From: Wallemia ichthyophaga EXF-994
Lineage: Eukaryota > Basidiomycota > Wallemiomycetes > Wallemiales > Wallemiaceae
Assembly: GCF_000400465.1 (NCBI RefSeq)
Contig: NW_008806274.1
Span: 434,001 to 498,000 of the forward strand
DNA: 64,000 bases
Direction: 5' to 3'
The notes under the pieces were generated by a model, which was not told the DNA's origin, did no database searches, and worked only from the letters and a program-made list of their open reading frames with translations. Shown here piece by piece: positions 60,461 through 64,000 of this stretch (within the stretch, counting starts at the first letter, position 1; the number at the start of each line of letters is the position of its first letter). The position numbers and the translations under genes are program-made.

Positions 60461-61681
60461 ATGACGTTCATCAAGCGATTCTTGCAAATCACCGACAGGG
60501 GTATAAGACTGAATGACAAGCACATCTCCTGGCCAATTATCAGAGACGCCGATCTAGAAGGACTCCACCCATCAACAACGCAGAAGACATGGGCAACAAC
60601 CGACGTTCCGGTTGATTCTAAGCCACTTGATGCCCGGTTTGATGAGCAGTCGCAGACGCTTAGTGTTAATTGGCACGACACCCCAGGTCTACCGAAGAGC
60701 AGTCAGTACAATCTGAAGACACTTTCAGAAGCCTTCAGCAGCAGACCTTGGCAGACATTTCCACCCCATATCCCAGCTGCCAAGCCGTGGAGTGTAAAGG
60801 AGTTCACCAACAACAGCCAGCACTTTGACGTTGCAGAACTGTATGAGTCACCTTCTATGCTTCTCAAAGCACTTACACAGCTGCACGAGCGTGGTCTCAT
60901 CTTCATAAACAACGTGCCGACAGAAGATACCACAGATGCAGGCTGTGGACTGAGACGAATGGCCGAGAGCTTATTCGGTGAACTGAGAAATACCTTCTAT
61001 GGACAGACGTGGGACGTGAGAGCATTAGGCGGTCAGAGCCGAAACGTCGCTTATACGGGACTCGATTTGAAATACCACATGGACTTACTGTGAGCGGGCT
61101 TTATCGGCTTCTGACTCAACTCATGCCTTCGCAGGTACTTTGAAAGTCCACCGCGCTTCCAATTCTTGCATTCACTTAAGGCACTAACGAAGGAGAAGTC
61201 ACCGCAAGGACACTCATTGTTTCTGGACTCATACAAAGCAGCTGAGGAGCTTTCGCATCAATCACAGCAACTCCTTAGATCAGTTCCGATAGTGTACGAA
61301 TACGACAATGATAATCACCATTACATACACTCACATCCTGTTCTTCAAGAGTTTGGAAGTAATCTGCAGTCAGTGAATTACTCACCACCATTCCAGTCAC
61401 CACATCAACCGTTTATTGCGGAGTTAGAACCAGAGACACAGGTGAAATACTTGAACGCTCTCAGGGAGTGGAACAACTTATTGGATCGCCAGGACCTAAA
61501 TCTTGAGACGCGTTTGAGCGAGGGAGATTGTGTTGTATTCGATAACAGACGAGTGTTGCATGCTCGTAGAGCATTCGATGAGCAAGGCGGTCAGGATGAG
61601 ATTGTTAGGTGGCTCAAAGGAACATATGTAGATGGAGATGCTATCTGGGATCGCTGGAGAGTCGTGAAAGAGAGTCAATAA
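60461..61681 (+). CDS. Gamma-butyrobetaine/trimethyllysine hydroxylase-like 2-oxoglutarate oxygenase
   Basis: Exons 60461-61089 and 61135-61681 give 391 residues. The TauD/TfdA-type catalytic domain has NVAYTGLDLKYHMDLL (iron ligands His-x-Asp, about residues 204-206). The distal part reads LSEGDCVVFDNRRVLHARRAF, with the third iron ligand His and the following arginines for 2-oxoglutarate, then IVRWLKGTYVDGDAIWDRWRV. This is the arrangement of gamma-butyrobetaine hydroxylase and trimethyllysine hydroxylase in carnitine synthesis. The N-terminal domain, which normally holds a Cys/Cys/Cys/His zinc site in a WLRDxCxCxxC loop, here reads WPIIRDADLEGLHPSTTQKTW with no cysteine. Substrate therefore uncertain. 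Confidence 0.82.
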
Positions 61682-61852
61682 ATGACATGAATGATATTTG
61701 CTTATCGTATTGTGTGTTGAGTCACTTTGCCTCACGAGATCGACATATGTAGATTGATGCAAATGATTCAATGTGAAATGTTCACAAAGGAATCCTTCTC
61801 TTGTATTCAACCGCTCACGTATGACGATATCTCTTCACCTTCAACCATCAAC

Positions 61853-62824
61853 ATGTCGAGCGCAGTGCAGATATTGACAGACTATCGCAAGGAGGGTGTG
61901 AGGCGGTCGCAAGAAACATACAATTTGTCAAAGCAGATCTACGGTACACGCCATGAGCGTAGCTTGGGAGATGAGAGTGGGTGGTCCACCGCTGTGCCTT
62001 TGTTTTCTAAATAAAGCTTCAAGAGTGGGCCTTTTACGAGCAATTTGCAATCGCTGCACTGGATGTCGGTGATCACAATTTGGCCGAGGTGCGAGGATGT
62101 TCTTAGCAAGCTAGTCAACAGACTGACATCGCCAAAGGAGCTGCTTTTACGTCTAGCTGAGAAGTTCCCACTGTCGCCTCGCGTGTCGGTAATCGAAGGC
62201 ATGATGTTGGAAGCCAAGCGTGAATTCGGTCTGGCTGAACGTTTGTACAACAATCTACTGGAAGAGGATCCAACCAACGTCGTGAGTTAGTAGCTAACGG
62301 AAATATTACGTTGACACTATCTCAAGGCGATACAAAAACGTATGATAGTGCTGACGAAGCTGCAATACCCTAAGGACCTATCTAAGGCGACGGATAGGTT
62401 GACAACCTACTTGGACACATTTTACTTGGATCCTGAAGCCTGGATGGAGCTGGCAGATATATACACACAGCAGCAGAGCTATCAAAGAGCGTTATTCGCT
62501 ATTGAAGAGTGTCTGCTCATGCAGCCTATCAATCCATACTACATACTGAAGTATGCGGAAACTCAATACACATCGGGAGATTTTCACGAAGCCTACAACT
62601 CGTATTTACGTGTTGTCGAGCTTCAAGACAGCTTTCCTAGGGCTTGGCTAGGTCTCAAAATGTGCTGCAGGAAGCTTCTCAAGTATCCTCATAACGAGCA
62701 GCCTGAACATCTTTCTAGAGTTGATGTGCTAGCTACAAAAATGTCATTAGACATGTACACATCTTCATCCACTCATAAAGTCGATGATGACACTCGTAAA
62801 GCTGTATTAAAATTCGTTGAGTAA
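61853..62824 (+). CDS. EMC2: ER membrane protein complex subunit 2
   Basis: Exons 61853-61976, 62024-62088, 62138-62281 and 62327-62824 give 276 residues. TPR-like helices show the EMC2 pattern: KWAFYEQFAIAALDVGDHNLAE, LLLRLAEKFPLSPRVSVIEGMMLEAKREFGLAERLYNNLLEEDPTN, AIQKRMIVLTKLQYPKDLSKATDRLTTYLDTFYLDPEAWMELADIYTQQQSYQRALFAIEECLL, PYYILKYAETQYTSGDFHEAYNSYLRV. EMC2 is the cytosolic scaffold of the complex that inserts tail-anchored and multipass proteins into the ER. The second intron (62089-62137) was placed so that the conserved LAE-xLLxRLxEKFPxSPRV joins. Confidence 0.92.
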
Positions 62825-63075
62825 AATTAGATACCCAATTATAGTAGTGTGTCATCGCTGGTTAATGTGTTGTGTCTGTATTTGAGGATTGATTCATTCT
62901 GGCGTCGCTCAGTCACAGAGCTACTATTAAAATAAAGAGATAACGCAGTTAAATACAATACAACCTGAAGATCAGTACATGACTAAAAATAGGAGAGCAT
63001 AAATTATATTTTGAAAATGGTTATACAACACAATAATGCAGGAATAATTTTGACGGGATTTGATAAGGCGACAGA

Positions 63076-64000
63076 TTAGAGTTCAACTTGTGGATGAACG
63101 AGGTATGTGACTTGGTCATCAGTGGATGAGGATGGGTCTTGACTCTCCGTATCGCGATCAGCACTACCACGCAGCTCGAGCAAATATTGATCCTGGAGGA
63201 TTAGTTAGGAAATAAATTTAGTCAAGCATCTACACCTACCTTGACCAACTTCTTCAAGACCTTTGCCATTAGAGCCTGTTCAGCCTCGAGTTGTTCAATC
63301 GAGTCTATTTCCTCCTCCTTTGATTCAATGTATGACTGTATTATCTCATCCTTTGTGACACCAGAACCGGTTGTGTTCTCTACTGTGAGAAGGTGCTGCA
63401 CGACAAGTGACATGAGTGACATATACTTGTCGTATGTGATAGTAAGTTTGGTTTTCTCAGCTGTTGGTTGAGGTGTATTTACGCCGCCCTCAGAAGCTGG
63501 AGGTGCAGATGACGAAGGCTGGACTGATGAAGTTGGAATTTGGAGATTGGGGTCGGAGGAAGATGTTATGTCTTGGGTAACATTATCCATAGGCTCAGTT
63601 GGTTGTTGTTCGTCTTCATCATCCAATCCTACATCATCCTGCTCGACGTGAATGATAGATTGACGGAGTAAAGAGTAAGCCTCCTTAACATATTGTGGAA
63701 GGATTTCGTTTGAGCAGTTAGCGCGTGCTATTGCTTCTGATAATCTGATCATGGATTCCAGCTGTCTGACTGTGATTCTGTAGCTATTTCTACCAATACC
63801 CTGTGCATCATCTTGTCTCAGTATCCTGTATTTCTCAACCAGTAAATCGGAAGCTTCCACTGTCATTCTTGGTTGGAATGTCCTACTGTATCTGATAAAT
63901 CTTTGCAGCTGCTCAGTGTTAAATTCAGGCTCGAGCGCTTGATCTCTGAATCTGTGAATATTGACAATGTGTCTTGCGAGCATATCATCGACGCTCTCAT
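63076..64000 (-). CDS. MCM6: MCM6 replicative helicase subunit (partial, N-terminal part off the right edge)
   Basis: Exons >64000-63240 and 63192-63076 cover about the last 292 residues. The AAA+ C-terminal lid reads HIVNIHRFRDQALEPEFNTEQLQRFIRYSRTFQPRMT and DDAQGIGRNSYRITVRQLESMIRLSEAIARANC, the latter being the MCM6 form of this block. An acidic linker follows. The C-terminal winged-helix region (LTITYDKYMSLMSLVVQHL...GVTKDEIIQSYIESKEEEI) binds Cdt1 in other species. The last exon ends VTYLVHPQVEL, a common MCM6 ending. Subunit of the MCM2-7 motor loaded by ORC; ORC3 is in the same window. Confidence 0.95.

Overview
This window is nuclear DNA from a fungus, most likely a compact-genome basidiomycete. 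The evidence is dense protein-coding genes on both strands, many GT-AG introns of about 41-90 nt with CTAAC/CTGAC-like branch sites, very small first coding exons, and fungal families (Pis1, Ilv3, Hda1/Clr3, Bud6, PDR-type ABC transporter, Mbp1-like APSES factor, Sng1). The short introns and gene density resemble Wallemia, but that placement is inference. I see no bacterial, viral, transposon or CRISPR features.

Layout. 1-2139 holds a Bud14/Tea4-type SH3 protein, cut by the left edge. 2167-8833 holds HDA1, RSA3, DIB1, GRC3 and TSR2. 8870-13115 holds an APSES/ankyrin cell-cycle factor, NDUFB7 and SAM50. A tRNA-His lies at 13420-13491. 13831-22700 holds a stomatin-like protein, ILV3, USE1, PIS1, ORC3 and HPT1. 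22908-26704 is a tandem pair of SNG1-like membrane proteins with blocks of near-identical sequence. 26883-37178 holds FAP1, a methyltransferase, CWC24, BUD6 and FIP1. 37179-38242 is intergenic and full of inverted repeats. 38243-45556 holds a small unknown protein, an F-BAR/DEP/RhoGAP-like protein, DHX35, mitochondrial L33 and RIM2. 47150-51848 is a PDR-type ABC transporter flanked by two long gene-free stretches. 54240-64000 holds RPL34, a BBC1/MTI1-like protein, a gamma-butyrobetaine-hydroxylase-like oxygenase, EMC2 and MCM6, the last cut by the right edge.

Most genes are housekeeping: pre-rRNA processing and ribosomes (RSA3, GRC3, TSR2, RPL34), splicing and 3'-end formation (DIB1, CWC24, DHX35, FIP1), DNA replication (ORC3, MCM6), mitochondria (SAM50, NDUFB7, MRPL33, RIM2) and actin/polarity (Bud14-like, BUD6, BBC1-like, RhoGAP-like). 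Seven divergent pairs have start codons only 27-89 bp apart, so they must share promoters. Several small or highly split genes (NDUFB7, MRPL33, HPT1, the 91-residue protein) were assembled by hand from splice signals and protein-family similarity. Exon coordinates are therefore predictions read from sequence, without transcript support.

The most unusual items are the mosaic gene conversion between the SNG1-like twins, the cluster of stem-loops at 37.4-38.1 kb (one with G-U pairs in its stem), the overlapping divergent gene starts, and two proteins that appear to lack expected metal-binding or catalytic residues.
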